Shown piece after piece: positions 13,525 through 21,424 of a stretch of 21,917 nt of DNA. Positions within the stretch are counted from its first letter, which is position 1. Each line of letters opens with the position of its first letter. The notes under the pieces were generated by a model. The model was not told the DNA's origin. It saw only the letters and a program-made list of their open reading frames with translations, and did not search any database. The position numbers and the translations under genes were made by a program. The DNA comes from an uncultured Lachnospiraceae bacterium. Lineage in GTDB: Bacteria > Bacillota > Clostridia > Lachnospirales > Lachnospiraceae. The stretch spans positions 1 through 21,917 of the forward strand of contig CAJUSS010000054.1 in assembly GCA_910588895.1 (NCBI GenBank), in the 5' to 3' direction.

Positions 13525-14301
13525 TCAAAAACCTATCTGGCTGGCATCGATCTCTGTGTAACCATCTAAGGAAGGTGCTGTGACCTCCACGGTCTTCCCC
13601 GGGTCATTGTAAACGACCACGGCATCCGCTTCCACGCTGACGGTCTCTTCATCCATGGTCATCTCCATGATCATCTTCACGTTTGCTTTGGTCATATAGC
13701 CGTCTTTATTGATCACCGTTTCCCCGCTGACCTCTTTGATATTGTAGGAGACACCTTCCAGCTGATCTCCCATAGCTCCCATGGCGCCGAATATCTCCTG
13801 GACATATCCATCCATCTTGGATGCGTCCGCCGTGTAGGTCAGGATCTGGTCATCCCCATCCTTTTTCGCCTGGATATCGGACAGATAGGAAGAATCCATA
13901 GCCCCTCCGCCCTGAGTGGACTTGATCTGCTGTACCATCTGATCCAGGTCCATAGCATATTTTATCTTCTGGCCCATGGCCTCCATGTAGCAGTAGCCGC
14001 CCTCATAGTACATCTTCGTATCTATGGTCTGTCCCATGGTGCTGGTGGTCCCCTCCGCAAGATAGCGCAGCGCCTCCGTGTTCATGCCGTCTACCTTCAT
14101 GTTCATGGACATGGAGATATCCATCTTATCATCGTCCTGGGTCATGACCATGTCCATCTCATAGTCCATGTCCACACTGGTGAGCTCCTCGCTCTTTTTC
14201 ATCGCCGCGTCATAGATCTCCTTCGGGTCCTGCTTGCTGCCGCAGCCGGCCAGGGATAATACCGCGGCCATAGTCAGTAAGAACGCACTTACTTTCTTCA
14301 T
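13525..14301 (-). CDS. Met-rich lipoprotein (DUF6612/LppX-like)
   Basis: A 258-residue exported lipoprotein with a classic signal ending in LSLAGC (lipidated Cys20). The mature part begins with a helix (DPKEIYDAAMKKSEEL) and then alternating amphipathic strands such as VDMDYEMDMVMTQDDDKM and ISMSMNMKVDG. This fits the curved-sheet lipoproteins of the LppX/DUF6612 type, often proposed to hold lipids. It is strikingly methionine-rich: about 27 of 258 residues. Methionines alternate with acidic residues in the strands, so many may face one side. A strong AAGGAGGAG site precedes the ATG. It is a single-gene unit with its own promoter and no export or metal genes beside it. Function unknown. Confidence 0.85.
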   Translation of the reverse strand: MKKVSAFLLTMAAVLSLAGCGSKQDPKEIYDAAMKKSEELTSVDMDYEMDMVMTQDDDKMDISMSMNMKVDGMNTEALRYLAEGTTSTMGQTIDTKMYYEGGYCYMEAMGQKIKYAMDLDQMVQQIKSTQGGGAMDSSYLSDIQAKKDGDDQILTYTADASKMDGYVQEIFGAMGAMGDQLEGVSYNIKEVSGETVINKDGYMTKANVKMIMEMTMDEETVSVEADAVVVYNDPGKTVEVTAPSLDGYTEIDASQIGF

Positions 14302-14351
14302 GATCTTGCTCTCCTCCTTAAATATGTTTCTGCTCGTCTATCAGCACATAC

Positions 14352-14380
14352 AGTATACTATATCCTTCACAAAATATCAA
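14352..14380 (-). promoter_or_regulatory. Promoter of the Met-rich lipoprotein gene
   Basis: On the minus strand -35 TTGATA (14375-14380) and -10 TATACT (14352-14357) are 17 bp apart, giving a leader of about 45 bases. Confidence 0.8.
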
Positions 14381-14458
14381 GCGGAGACGGCTTAGCGCAG
14401 AGATATGTCGCAGATGGTCCGCTCCGGGAGCTGCTTTAGTGGGCGGGCCTTCGGATGC

Positions 14459-14508
14459 GGACGGGCGACCGATCATGCGCCTGCATCTATACAACGATCG
14501 GTGTAGAT
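14459..14508. repeat. Dispersed 50-bp repeat, copy 2
   Basis: This copy matches 1-50 at 43 of 50 positions. It lies 15 bp past the stop codon of the cytidylate-kinase-like gene and about 80 bp upstream of the lipoprotein promoter. In this copy ACCGATC (14468-14474) can pair with GATCGGT (14496-14502), and ATCTA (14485-14489) with TAGAT (14504-14508). The two helices would interleave as a pseudoknot in a plus-strand RNA. Copy 1 keeps a shortened form of the first helix and all of the second, with wobble and compensatory changes. Confidence 0.75.
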
Positions 14509-14523
14509 ATCCATACCGGCACT

Positions 14524-15162
14524 CTAGAACGAAAACCCTTTCAGCCGGACATAATCCTTGATCAAGATCACCATCTCTTCAAACTCCAGTCGGCTGCTGT
14601 TGATCGGAAGGTCGTAATCCTCCATATCCATCCAATCCCTGCCGGCAAAGTATTTGTGGTACTCCTGGCGCTCCTTGTCGATCCGCTTGATCCGCTTCAG
14701 GGCCTCCTTCTCATCCACCTTGTCCACGTCCATCACACGCCGCACCCGGGTATCCATGTTGGCGTAGACGAAGATCCGGATCAGCTCATCCATGTTCTCC
14801 TGCTCCAGCACATAATTGGCACACCGGCCTGCAAAGATGCAGGTCTCCTCCTCCGCGATCTTCCGGATCACATCGGACTGGAACCGGAACAGGTTCTCCG
14901 GCGTGGTCAGCCGATCTCCCTTTTTCGGGCGGTACAGGTCCGGCTTCATCTCCTTCACGATACGGTACAGGAGATTATTACCCGCCTTCTCATCGGCCAG
15001 GCGGAAATACTGCTCTCCGATCGCGCTGGTCTCTGAGGTGATCTTTAGGATCTCCTCATCATAAAAATGGATCCCCAGCTCTTTCGCCAGCATCTTTCCC
15101 ACGATCCGCCCGCCGCTCCCATACTGCCTTTCGATGGCGATGACAAAATGATCCTTCTTCAT
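14524..15162 (-). CDS. Cytidylate kinase-like family protein
   Basis: A 212-residue P-loop protein of the cytidylate-kinase-like family (PF13189 type), which is distinct from true Cmk and common in Clostridia with unknown substrate. The nucleotide-binding loop is ERQYGSGGRIVGKMLAKELG (11-30). FYDEEILKI follows at about 33-41, and CIFAGRCANYVLEQ, the second family hallmark, near 108-121. Basic lid-like helices (RVRRVMDVDKVDEKEALKRI) come next, and the protein ends with DYDLPINSSRL, as typical. AGGAGGGG precedes the ATG. It starts 56 bp after the stop codon of the nicotinamidase-like gene and is probably cotranscribed with it. Confidence 0.9.
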   Translation of the reverse strand: MKKDHFVIAIERQYGSGGRIVGKMLAKELGIHFYDEEILKITSETSAIGEQYFRLADEKAGNNLLYRIVKEMKPDLYRPKKGDRLTTPENLFRFQSDVIRKIAEEETCIFAGRCANYVLEQENMDELIRIFVYANMDTRVRRVMDVDKVDEKEALKRIKRIDKERQEYHKYFAGRDWMDMEDYDLPINSSRLEFEEMVILIKDYVRLKGFSF

Positions 15163-15218
15163 TGCAACCCCTCCTCATTGATATGATCTTCAACATAGCC
15201 TTCCATGCTATCGCTTTC

Positions 15219-15731
15219 TCATAGGATCTCGATCTGGCACATCTCCATGGCCTTCAGCGCGTTCTCGTGGCTCTCCGGCGTGACCCCTGCGCAGCAGTCC
15301 GCCCGGACCAAGATCCTGGTCTGGGGCATGGCTGCCTTCATCAGCATCGCGTTGGAGATGACACAGATATCCGTACACAGACCGATCAGCTCCACCTGGT
15401 CATAGCCGCCCTCTGCTCCATACGCCGCACACTCCAGGCTCCCGAAGGTCCCCTTCTCGAACCGGCGCCCGTCCATCCCGGCAAGCTCCTTACAGAGCTG
15501 CCATCCCTCCGTTCCCTTCAGGCAATGCTTTACCGCAAGCTTCCTCCCCTCCAGGGTCTCCAGATAATCCTCCCCGTGGGTATCTAAGGTAAAGATGACC
15601 TCCTCCCCTGCAGCCTGGCCGCTCTTCACCCGCTCTATCACCTTAGGTACGATCTCCTGCGCCTCCTTTGTGCCCAGACTCCCGTCTATAAAGTCCTTCT
15701 GCATGTCCACTACCACCAACAGCCGCTTCAT
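15219..15731 (-). CDS. Isochorismatase-family cysteine hydrolase, nicotinamidase-like
   Basis: A 170-residue cytosolic hydrolase. The catalytic triad is visible as Asp9 (VVVDMQKDF), Lys72 (HCLKGTEGW) and Cys123 (GLCTDICV). Asp50 and His52 (TLDTH) correspond to metal ligands of nicotinamidases, with a further His69. The best guess is nicotinamide deamidation for NAD salvage, but the family includes other amidases and the name pncA is not secure. I chose the ATG at 15731, preceded by AAAGGAGG at good spacing; an in-frame ATG at 15794 overlaps the promoter and adds residues unlike the family. Likely the first gene of a two-gene operon. Confidence 0.9.
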   Translation of the reverse strand: MKRLLVVVDMQKDFIDGSLGTKEAQEIVPKVIERVKSGQAAGEEVIFTLDTHGEDYLETLEGRKLAVKHCLKGTEGWQLCKELAGMDGRRFEKGTFGSLECAAYGAEGGYDQVELIGLCTDICVISNAMLMKAAMPQTRILVRADCCAGVTPESHENALKAMEMCQIEIL

Positions 15732-15773
15732 GTCCGCCTCCTTTTCCAAGTGTAGATATAGGTTTTTATATAT

Positions 15774-15782
15774 ATTATAGCA
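15774..15782 (-). promoter_or_regulatory. Extended -10 promoter of the nicotinamidase-like gene
   Basis: On the minus strand TGCTATAAT forms an extended -10 element. No good -35 is seen at the usual distance. Confidence 0.6.
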
Positions 15783-15897
15783 CAGATCTGCCAATAAGAA
15801 ATAGGAAAAAGGAAAAGATCCACAGATCGTTACAAAAATAACACGGGCAGGGTGTCAAAGCCGGCCATCAGATGGCTGGAGCCGAAGGTAAAACGGT

Positions 15898-16002
15898 ATG
15901 TGCCGGGGCATGGACTCCGGTCCCACATCCATGACCTTTGACTTTGGGAGGATGGCGGCCATAGCCATCATGATGGCAGATAAATCCATAAAGAAGATCT
16001 AA
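15898..16002 (+). CDS. Possible small ORF or gene remnant
   Basis: A 34-codon reading frame beginning MCRGMDSGPTSMTFDFGR and ending AIAIMMADKSIKKI. Its composition looks more like coding sequence than chance, but it has only a weak ribosome binding site and I do not recognise it. It could be the 3' end of a lost gene. It is the only content noticed in the 15795-16037 stretch; the gap up to 16181 otherwise holds only a terminator. Confidence 0.2.
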   Translation: MCRGMDSGPTSMTFDFGRMAAIAIMMADKSIKKI

Positions 16003-16037
16003 AGTATAACAATGGTAGGGACAGGAAAGAAACCGTT

Positions 16038-16090
16038 AAAAACCCCCCTTTTTCTGTTGATCTCTCTTAACAGGAACGGGGGTTTTCTTT
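16038..16090. terminator. Terminator after the MMPL operon
   Basis: AAAAACCCCC pairs with GGGGGTTTT, with an inner CTGTT/AACAG helix. T-runs flank both sides, so it can act in either direction. It lies about 90 bp after the stop codon of the secreted helical protein gene. Confidence 0.85.
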
Positions 16091-16181
16091 ATTTATGCTA
16101 TTTTAGCAACGACCTATCGACGCTCTCACGCCCGATCAACGTTTCTTTCATGACCTGGCCGATGCTCTTTTTGTCGATCTC

Positions 16182-18377
16182 TTAACGGTTCTTAAACACA
16201 TCCACGATCGCGTTCCACATGTTCACCAGCACGCGCCACATCCGGGCAAATGGATCGGAGGGCGGCGCCGTGGTCTCCATATCCACGATCGTATCGTCAT
16301 CGTCGTCCAGACTGATCTCATCTGTCCGCAGGATGATCTGCAGGCTGTGGGGCTCCGGGTTTTTTGAGGAGGTGAAGCTGAGCATCTCCGCATCCGGATC
16401 CATCTCCAGGAAACGGTTCTCATCCTCGAATTTATCCAGCTGCTCGTCCAGGGTAGTCTTCATCACCCCGCTGCTCTTTCGTATCTCCCCTGTGCTGTCC
16501 AGCATATCCAGTCCTTTATCCAAAAGCTCCATGCTGCCCTCCAGGGCATCCTTCGCCCCTTTATCCAGGGCGCCGCTGGAGGCCTTTAAGGTGTTCTGGA
16601 TGATGGTCATAGAGGCCACGGTCTGGTTCAGCAGGTTGTTCGTCCGGTTTAACAGCTCCTGGCTGTCGGTCAGTCCGTCCTGCAGGACGGGATAGTACAG
16701 GCTGATGGTATCGTGTAAGTCCACGGTCTCCCGCAGCAGATCGTCGGAGTAGACCAGGATATCCCGGATATCATCCGTGGCCTTATCCATGCCATTTAGC
16801 ATAGTCTGGGCAGAACGGCTCATGGCATTGCTGTGGGTAGCCAAGGTCTCCAAGGCATCTACCTTGCTGAGCAGGTCATCCCGCGGGCTCTCGATCCCGC
16901 CTACGGCGGTCTGGAGCTGGCCTAGAGCCTGGTTTTTGTAGCCGTTATAATATTGCTGATAGGCTTTTTCATAGATCTCCTGCTTGGTCTTTTCATATTT
17001 TTTGATCATCTCCGCCTGCGCCGGGTCATCCGGATCGAGGGCGTCCGGCGGATCGATCGCCCCGGCAGCCACCAGCTCCTCCATCTTCTCTTCTGCAGCG
17101 GCATAGGCCTCCTCATCCGCAAAATACTCTGCATCCTCGTCGATGTCCCCCTCCATGCTGGTCTCTGACAGGCCTATGAGGGTCATGAGGACCGCAGCCT
17201 GCTGCGCCTGGAGCTGGGTATCCAGCGTGATCACCTGGATCAGGGACTCCTCCAGCGCGGGGATCACATCCTCCGTACGCTCCATCCCGTTCTGGATGGT
17301 GTCCAGATGCTCGTCGATCTCCTGCAGCGGGACCTCCAGGCTGCTGACGGTGTGCATGAGGGCATCCATATCCCGATGGATATCCTCCGCGCTCTCCTTT
17401 GCGGTCTGCAGGTAGGGGACCATAGCCGCGCTCTGCTGGGACAAGTCCGCCAGTGCCTGGATCGAGATATCGTTCTGCCCCTCGATCTGGGTCCGGCTTC
17501 CGCCGATCACCTGCCGGGCGCTCTCTAAGGAGCTTAAGCTGTCCTGCACGGTACGGATCCCGTCCCGCATAGACTCCACGGAAGCCATCATGGCATCCAT
17601 GCTGTCATACAGGTCGCTCCCGGCCTGCCGCCAGGTATCCTTTGTCTCCTTGATGTCCTTCACATGCTCTAAAGAAGATGTGGTGCCGGGGATCATCATG
17701 ATGACCACACCGATCGACTCATAGGACTCTGTGCCGATCCTGGCCGTGAAATCTCCCTTCTCTCCGGGCAGGGCCGTAAAGACCACGCCTGTGGTCTCCC
17801 CCATGGTCTGTGTCTGGGAGCCGGGGGCATCCACGCTGTAGCATTTCTCCATATCCACCGGGATCATGACCGACAGGAGCATATTGTCCCGGTAATACTG
17901 CTTTGCCTTCTCATTGGGCTCCGCCTTCACCCGGATCTCCACCAAACCGGAAGCGCCGGCCAGCTCCTGGGCCTTTACCTCCTTGCCGTTTAGCTTATAG
18001 GTCAGATCGAAGGTCCAGGGGATCTCCACATGGGCGGGGTCCAAGGTCCCCTGATAATAGAACCGGTTGCCCATCTGGCTCAGATCCCACTCCAGCGAGC
18101 CCTCCGCCTGGACCGGCTGGACGTGGTTGCTCATATTGATCACCTTGGTATAATCACCGTGGTCTGTGTAGGCCTCCACCCCATTAGTGGTAACGCCCTT
18201 TACCACATTGACCGCGGTCTGCCTTCCGTAATAGTCCAGGTTCACATACATGGTCTCATCTACGCTGACCGCAGGTTCCGCTCCCATAGCCGGGAGCAAT
18301 GCGGTCTGGGTCAATGCCGCCACGATCAGCGCCGATGCTATCTTCCGGCGCAGTCTGTCCTTCATAGGGTCCTTCAT
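16182..18377 (-). CDS. Large secreted helical protein paired with the MMPL exporter
   Basis: A 731-residue exported protein. Residues 1-33 are a basic signal peptide ending AMGA, with no lipobox. Residues 34-240 look beta-rich (ETMYVNLDYYGRQTAVNVV, LEWDLSQMGNRFYYQG). Residues 250-640 are almost all helical with heptad-like Leu/Met spacing (coiled coil), including a Glu/Ala-rich acidic stretch near 410-450. A DDDDD cluster lies near 695. The last 22 residues (RMWRVLVNMWNAIVDVFKNR region) form an amphipathic helix and not a clear membrane anchor. I do not recognise a named family; it recalls the extracytoplasmic helical parts of YhgE/Pip-type proteins. GAGGAG precedes the ATG. The gene is 93 bp downstream of the MMPL gene in the same operon, so an accessory role in export is likely but unproven. 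Confidence 0.8.
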   Translation of the reverse strand: MKDPMKDRLRRKIASALIVAALTQTALLPAMGAEPAVSVDETMYVNLDYYGRQTAVNVVKGVTTNGVEAYTDHGDYTKVINMSNHVQPVQAEGSLEWDLSQMGNRFYYQGTLDPAHVEIPWTFDLTYKLNGKEVKAQELAGASGLVEIRVKAEPNEKAKQYYRDNMLLSVMIPVDMEKCYSVDAPGSQTQTMGETTGVVFTALPGEKGDFTARIGTESYESIGVVIMMIPGTTSSLEHVKDIKETKDTWRQAGSDLYDSMDAMMASVESMRDGIRTVQDSLSSLESARQVIGGSRTQIEGQNDISIQALADLSQQSAAMVPYLQTAKESAEDIHRDMDALMHTVSSLEVPLQEIDEHLDTIQNGMERTEDVIPALEESLIQVITLDTQLQAQQAAVLMTLIGLSETSMEGDIDEDAEYFADEEAYAAAEEKMEELVAAGAIDPPDALDPDDPAQAEMIKKYEKTKQEIYEKAYQQYYNGYKNQALGQLQTAVGGIESPRDDLLSKVDALETLATHSNAMSRSAQTMLNGMDKATDDIRDILVYSDDLLRETVDLHDTISLYYPVLQDGLTDSQELLNRTNNLLNQTVASMTIIQNTLKASSGALDKGAKDALEGSMELLDKGLDMLDSTGEIRKSSGVMKTTLDEQLDKFEDENRFLEMDPDAEMLSFTSSKNPEPHSLQIILRTDEISLDDDDDTIVDMETTAPPSDPFARMWRVLVNMWNAIVDVFKNR

Positions 18378-18470
18378 GATACTCTCCTCTTTTCCTTCTA
18401 TCTGGTCAGCCAGAGCTTTTCATAACCAGGCTGTTGCAAAATGACTGGTCCCCAAAGGTCAGGCGCCGCC

Positions 18471-21152
18471 CTAGGATGTCTTCCGCAAAAAACGTCTTCC
18501 GGGAAGCCGCCGGATCTTCCTTTTCTCCGATCTTCTGTCCGCAGTCCCCTCACCTCCTGCTGCTCCGTCATTTGTATCCTCATCCTCCGTCTCCCCGTCA
18601 CCGGTATCTTTCGGCAGGGTCCCTGCCTTCTTTAGGAGACCGGTGAGACCGCCCATCAGATGCGCCGGTAAGGGAGCCCGGCCGAATACACCGGTCTGCT
18701 GTTTTAAAGAACCATGCAGCTTCATCAGCCTGACAAGCCCATTTTCCATGATCAGGGGGTCCACCAGCATCAGCAGCGCCGGAAGCAGGGTCAGGACCAG
18801 AAGGATGCTCATCCATGCGCCTCTCCCTACCAAATGGCCTAAACCGCCGATCGCGCTGATCGAGGAGACCTTGTACAACACATAGCCCACCACGGTCAGG
18901 ATCGACCCGGAGGTGAGGATCGCCGGGATGCTCCTGGTCAGGGTAAAGGCGGCTGCCTGATGCTTATCCATGGTCTTCCGCGCTTCGATATAATTTCCAG
19001 TGGTCAGGATCGAATAATCTACGGTGGCGCCCAGCTGGATGCAGCTGACGATCACATAGCCCATAAAGACCACCTTCTCGCCCTGGAGATAGGGCACGGC
19101 CATGTTAAAGAAGATCGCCACCTCGATGGGGATCATGACCACGATCGGCACGGCCAGGGATCGGTAGGTCAGCATGACCACCAAAAACACTCCGATCATG
19201 GACAGGATGTTCACCAGCTCATAGTCCTTGGTGATCACCGTCTGGATATCCTGGGTGGAGGGGGTGCCGCCCACCAGGTAAGAGTCCTGCGGATAGTACG
19301 ACTCTACGATCGACTTGATCTCGTCCGCGCAGGCGTAAGCCGCCTCGCTCTCCTCCTTGGTCCTGGTGTAGAGCAGGATCCTGGAATAACCGTTCTTATG
19401 GAGCAGCCCGGTGATGCTCTCCGGCAAAAATTCCTCCGGTATCCCCTCCGGCAAGGTATCTGCCAGGGACTGGACCGACTTTATGTAGGGCAGCTCCTTG
19501 AGCGTCTCGGTCAGCTCGCTTTCTTTTACATTGGACTCCCCAGGGATGATCGCCATCATCATATTGCTCCGCCCGAACTTCTCGATGATCTTTTGGTCGT
19601 CCTCATAGACTTCAGTCCCCTCGCTGGCCCCCACCGCCGAGTTCCCGAACAGATAGCTGTTCATCTTCTGGGCATTGTACATAGGCAGCACCAGCACGGC
19701 CACGATCACCAGGACAAAGATCCGCAGCTTACAGATCCCCCGGCTCAGCTTATCTAAGTCCGGGATGAAGGATCTGTGGGCAAACCGCTCGATCAGGCCG
19801 GACATCCTTAGGATCAATGCCGGCATCAAGAACAGCACGGTGATCAGGCTGAACACAACGCCCTTTGCCAGGGAAAGCCCCAGATCAAAACCAATGTTGA
19901 ACTTCATCACCGTCAGCACCAAAAAGCCCACGATCGTAGTCAGGCTGCTGGCTAAGATCGAGTTGAGCGCTTCCCCGATCGCATTGGTCAGCGCTCCTAT
20001 CTGTTCCTGTCCGCTCTCCTTGTAGCGCGTGTAGGCGTGGAGCAGGAAGATGGAATAGTCCATGGACACCGCCAGCTGGAGGACCGCTACCACATTATCG
20101 GTGAGGAAGGAGATCCTGCCCAGCCAGATATTCGTCCCTTTATTTAGCACGATCGCCACACCCATGACCGCTAAGAACAGCACCGGTTCAAACCAGGAGG
20201 TGGTGGTGATGCATAAGATCAGGAAGATGAATATCACCGCAAGGCCCATGATCAGGTTCATCTCTTCCGCTACCTTCTCCGCCAGGGATTTGCTCTGGAC
20301 CGCCATCCCTACATAGTACCCCTTGTCGCCGGTGATCGCCTTCATCTCGTCGATCGCCCGGGAAGTCCGCTCACTGGTATCTCCCTCGACAAAGGTCACA
20401 TCCATAACAGCCGAGCCATCTTTATAATAGTCCTTGATCTTGTCATAGTCGATGAACTCGCTGGAGGTATACACATCCACCGCCGTATCGCACCAGAGGA
20501 TCTGGTCCACGCCATCTACATTTTCCAATCGTTCCTTGTACTGCTTTGCTTCATATAAGGTAACATCATCGATCATCACCCGGGCAGTCCCCGGATAGCC
20601 GAACTTCTCCTCCATCAGGTTAAGGCCCGCCTTGGACTCCACATAGTCCGGCAGGTATTCGGTCAGGTCGTAGTTCACGTCCACAAAAAAGGAGCAGAAC
20701 GCACAGAGCAGTACGGCAATGATGAACACCTTCTCGATCTCTTTATTCTTCTTTGCGATAAATTCGGGCAAGGTCATCCTGCCGGCTTTTTTCCCGGACA
20801 TTGCAGCCTTTTCCTTGGACGCATCCGCCTTCTCCTCGCGCTTTGCCGCTCTTTCCCTGGGCTCTGTACCCTTCTCTCTGGTCTTTGCGCTTTTTCTCCT
20901 GGACCTGCCCCGCTCATTCTCTGCAGTGCGGCCTCTCTTCTCTGCTCCCTGCCTCTTCTCTGCGCCCGGTTCCTTCTCATCGGCGATCTGATCCATCTCT
21001 TCCGGGTTCTGGATCATCTCTTCCGGGTTCTGGATCATCTCTTCCGGGTTCTGGATCATCTTCTCTGCGTCCGCCTCTATTTTCTCCCTGATCGGCTCTG
21101 CCGTTTCAACTGTCTGGCTTTCTGTCATCTGTCTTCTGCCTGCTCCCACCAT
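18471..21152 (-). CDS. MMPL/RND-family exporter
   Basis: An 893-residue membrane transporter of the MMPL (hydrophobe/lipid exporter) branch of RND. It has two repeated halves, each with one membrane helix, an extracytoplasmic domain and five helices. The Asp-Tyr pairs linked to proton relay are visible in both halves: SMDYSIFLLHAYTRY and TVDYSILTTGNYIEA. The first membrane helix is near residue 141. Before it lies an unusual charged N-terminal tail with three exact MIQNPEE repeats (32-52) and a Lys/Arg/Glu-rich stretch. The C-terminal cytosolic tail is about 90 residues, acidic then basic. The start is uncertain: ATG 21152 follows AGGGGGAG closely, ATG 21200 has no ribosome binding site, and ATG 21128 is also possible. 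It shares an operon with the secreted helical protein; substrate unknown. Confidence 0.92.
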   Translation of the reverse strand: MVGAGRRQMTESQTVETAEPIREKIEADAEKMIQNPEEMIQNPEEMIQNPEEMDQIADEKEPGAEKRQGAEKRGRTAENERGRSRRKSAKTREKGTEPRERAAKREEKADASKEKAAMSGKKAGRMTLPEFIAKKNKEIEKVFIIAVLLCAFCSFFVDVNYDLTEYLPDYVESKAGLNLMEEKFGYPGTARVMIDDVTLYEAKQYKERLENVDGVDQILWCDTAVDVYTSSEFIDYDKIKDYYKDGSAVMDVTFVEGDTSERTSRAIDEMKAITGDKGYYVGMAVQSKSLAEKVAEEMNLIMGLAVIFIFLILCITTTSWFEPVLFLAVMGVAIVLNKGTNIWLGRISFLTDNVVAVLQLAVSMDYSIFLLHAYTRYKESGQEQIGALTNAIGEALNSILASSLTTIVGFLVLTVMKFNIGFDLGLSLAKGVVFSLITVLFLMPALILRMSGLIERFAHRSFIPDLDKLSRGICKLRIFVLVIVAVLVLPMYNAQKMNSYLFGNSAVGASEGTEVYEDDQKIIEKFGRSNMMMAIIPGESNVKESELTETLKELPYIKSVQSLADTLPEGIPEEFLPESITGLLHKNGYSRILLYTRTKEESEAAYACADEIKSIVESYYPQDSYLVGGTPSTQDIQTVITKDYELVNILSMIGVFLVVMLTYRSLAVPIVVMIPIEVAIFFNMAVPYLQGEKVVFMGYVIVSCIQLGATVDYSILTTGNYIEARKTMDKHQAAAFTLTRSIPAILTSGSILTVVGYVLYKVSSISAIGGLGHLVGRGAWMSILLVLTLLPALLMLVDPLIMENGLVRLMKLHGSLKQQTGVFGRAPLPAHLMGGLTGLLKKAGTLPKDTGDGETEDEDTNDGAAGGEGTADRRSEKRKIRRLPGRRFLRKTS
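20997..21059. repeat. Three exact 21-bp tandem repeats
   Basis: The unit CTCTTCCGGGTTCTGGATCAT occurs three times in a row without a mismatch, inside the MMPL gene. It is a multiple of three and encodes MIQNPEE each time, so copy-number change would keep the frame. Perfect identity suggests recent expansion by slippage. Confidence 0.95.
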
Positions 21153-21206
21153 CGCTCCCCCTATCGGTCTTTCGGATACTTGCCCGTTTATATTTACCAT
21201 CGCACA

Positions 21207-21232
21207 TTAATGGACAACTGTTGACTTATTAA
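21207..21232. promoter_or_regulatory. Candidate operator in the MMPL leader
   Basis: A near-symmetric inverted repeat TTAAT-gga-CAAC-t-GTTG-actt-ATTAA lies just downstream of the predicted MMPL transcription start. It is a plausible site for the divergent TetR/AcrR regulator, but the arms are interrupted and AT-rich. Confidence 0.4.
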
Positions 21233-21241
21233 CTACGATGT

Positions 21242-21270
21242 ATTATACTAACTATAGTCGATAGATGCAA
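21242..21270 (-). promoter_or_regulatory. Promoter of the MMPL operon
   Basis: On the minus strand a perfect -10 TATAAT (21242-21247) lies 17 bp from a weak -35 TTGCAT (21265-21270). Transcription would start near 21235. Confidence 0.65.
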
Positions 21271-21312
21271 TGACCAGTTTTGCTCTCCAAGTTTATTAAT
21301 CAACACATTATG

Positions 21313-21318
21313 TATAAT
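21313..21318 (+). promoter_or_regulatory. Possible -10 of the TetR/AcrR gene
   Basis: A perfect TATAAT stands about 107 bp upstream of the regulator's ATG. No good -35 lies at the usual distance, so the call is weak. The rest of the AT-rich divergent region holds no gene I can see. Confidence 0.35.
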
Positions 21319-21424
21319 ATGCTGATTTACGAAAAACTTTTAATACTTTTTTTAGAATTCAAGGATCGATATGCCATTGCGGTCGATACAGACCAAAAAA
21401 ACGGAAAGAAATGGAGGAACGGAT

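Noticed and set aside
14455..15036. A 193-codon plus-strand frame opposite the cytidylate-kinase-like gene
   Set aside because: The minus-strand frame has clear family motifs; the plus frame has Leu/His/Ile-rich shadow composition.
18960..19757. A 265-codon plus-strand frame opposite the MMPL gene
   Set aside because: Its His/Asp/Gln-rich composition is that of an antisense shadow of a conserved membrane protein gene; no ribosome binding site or family match is seen.
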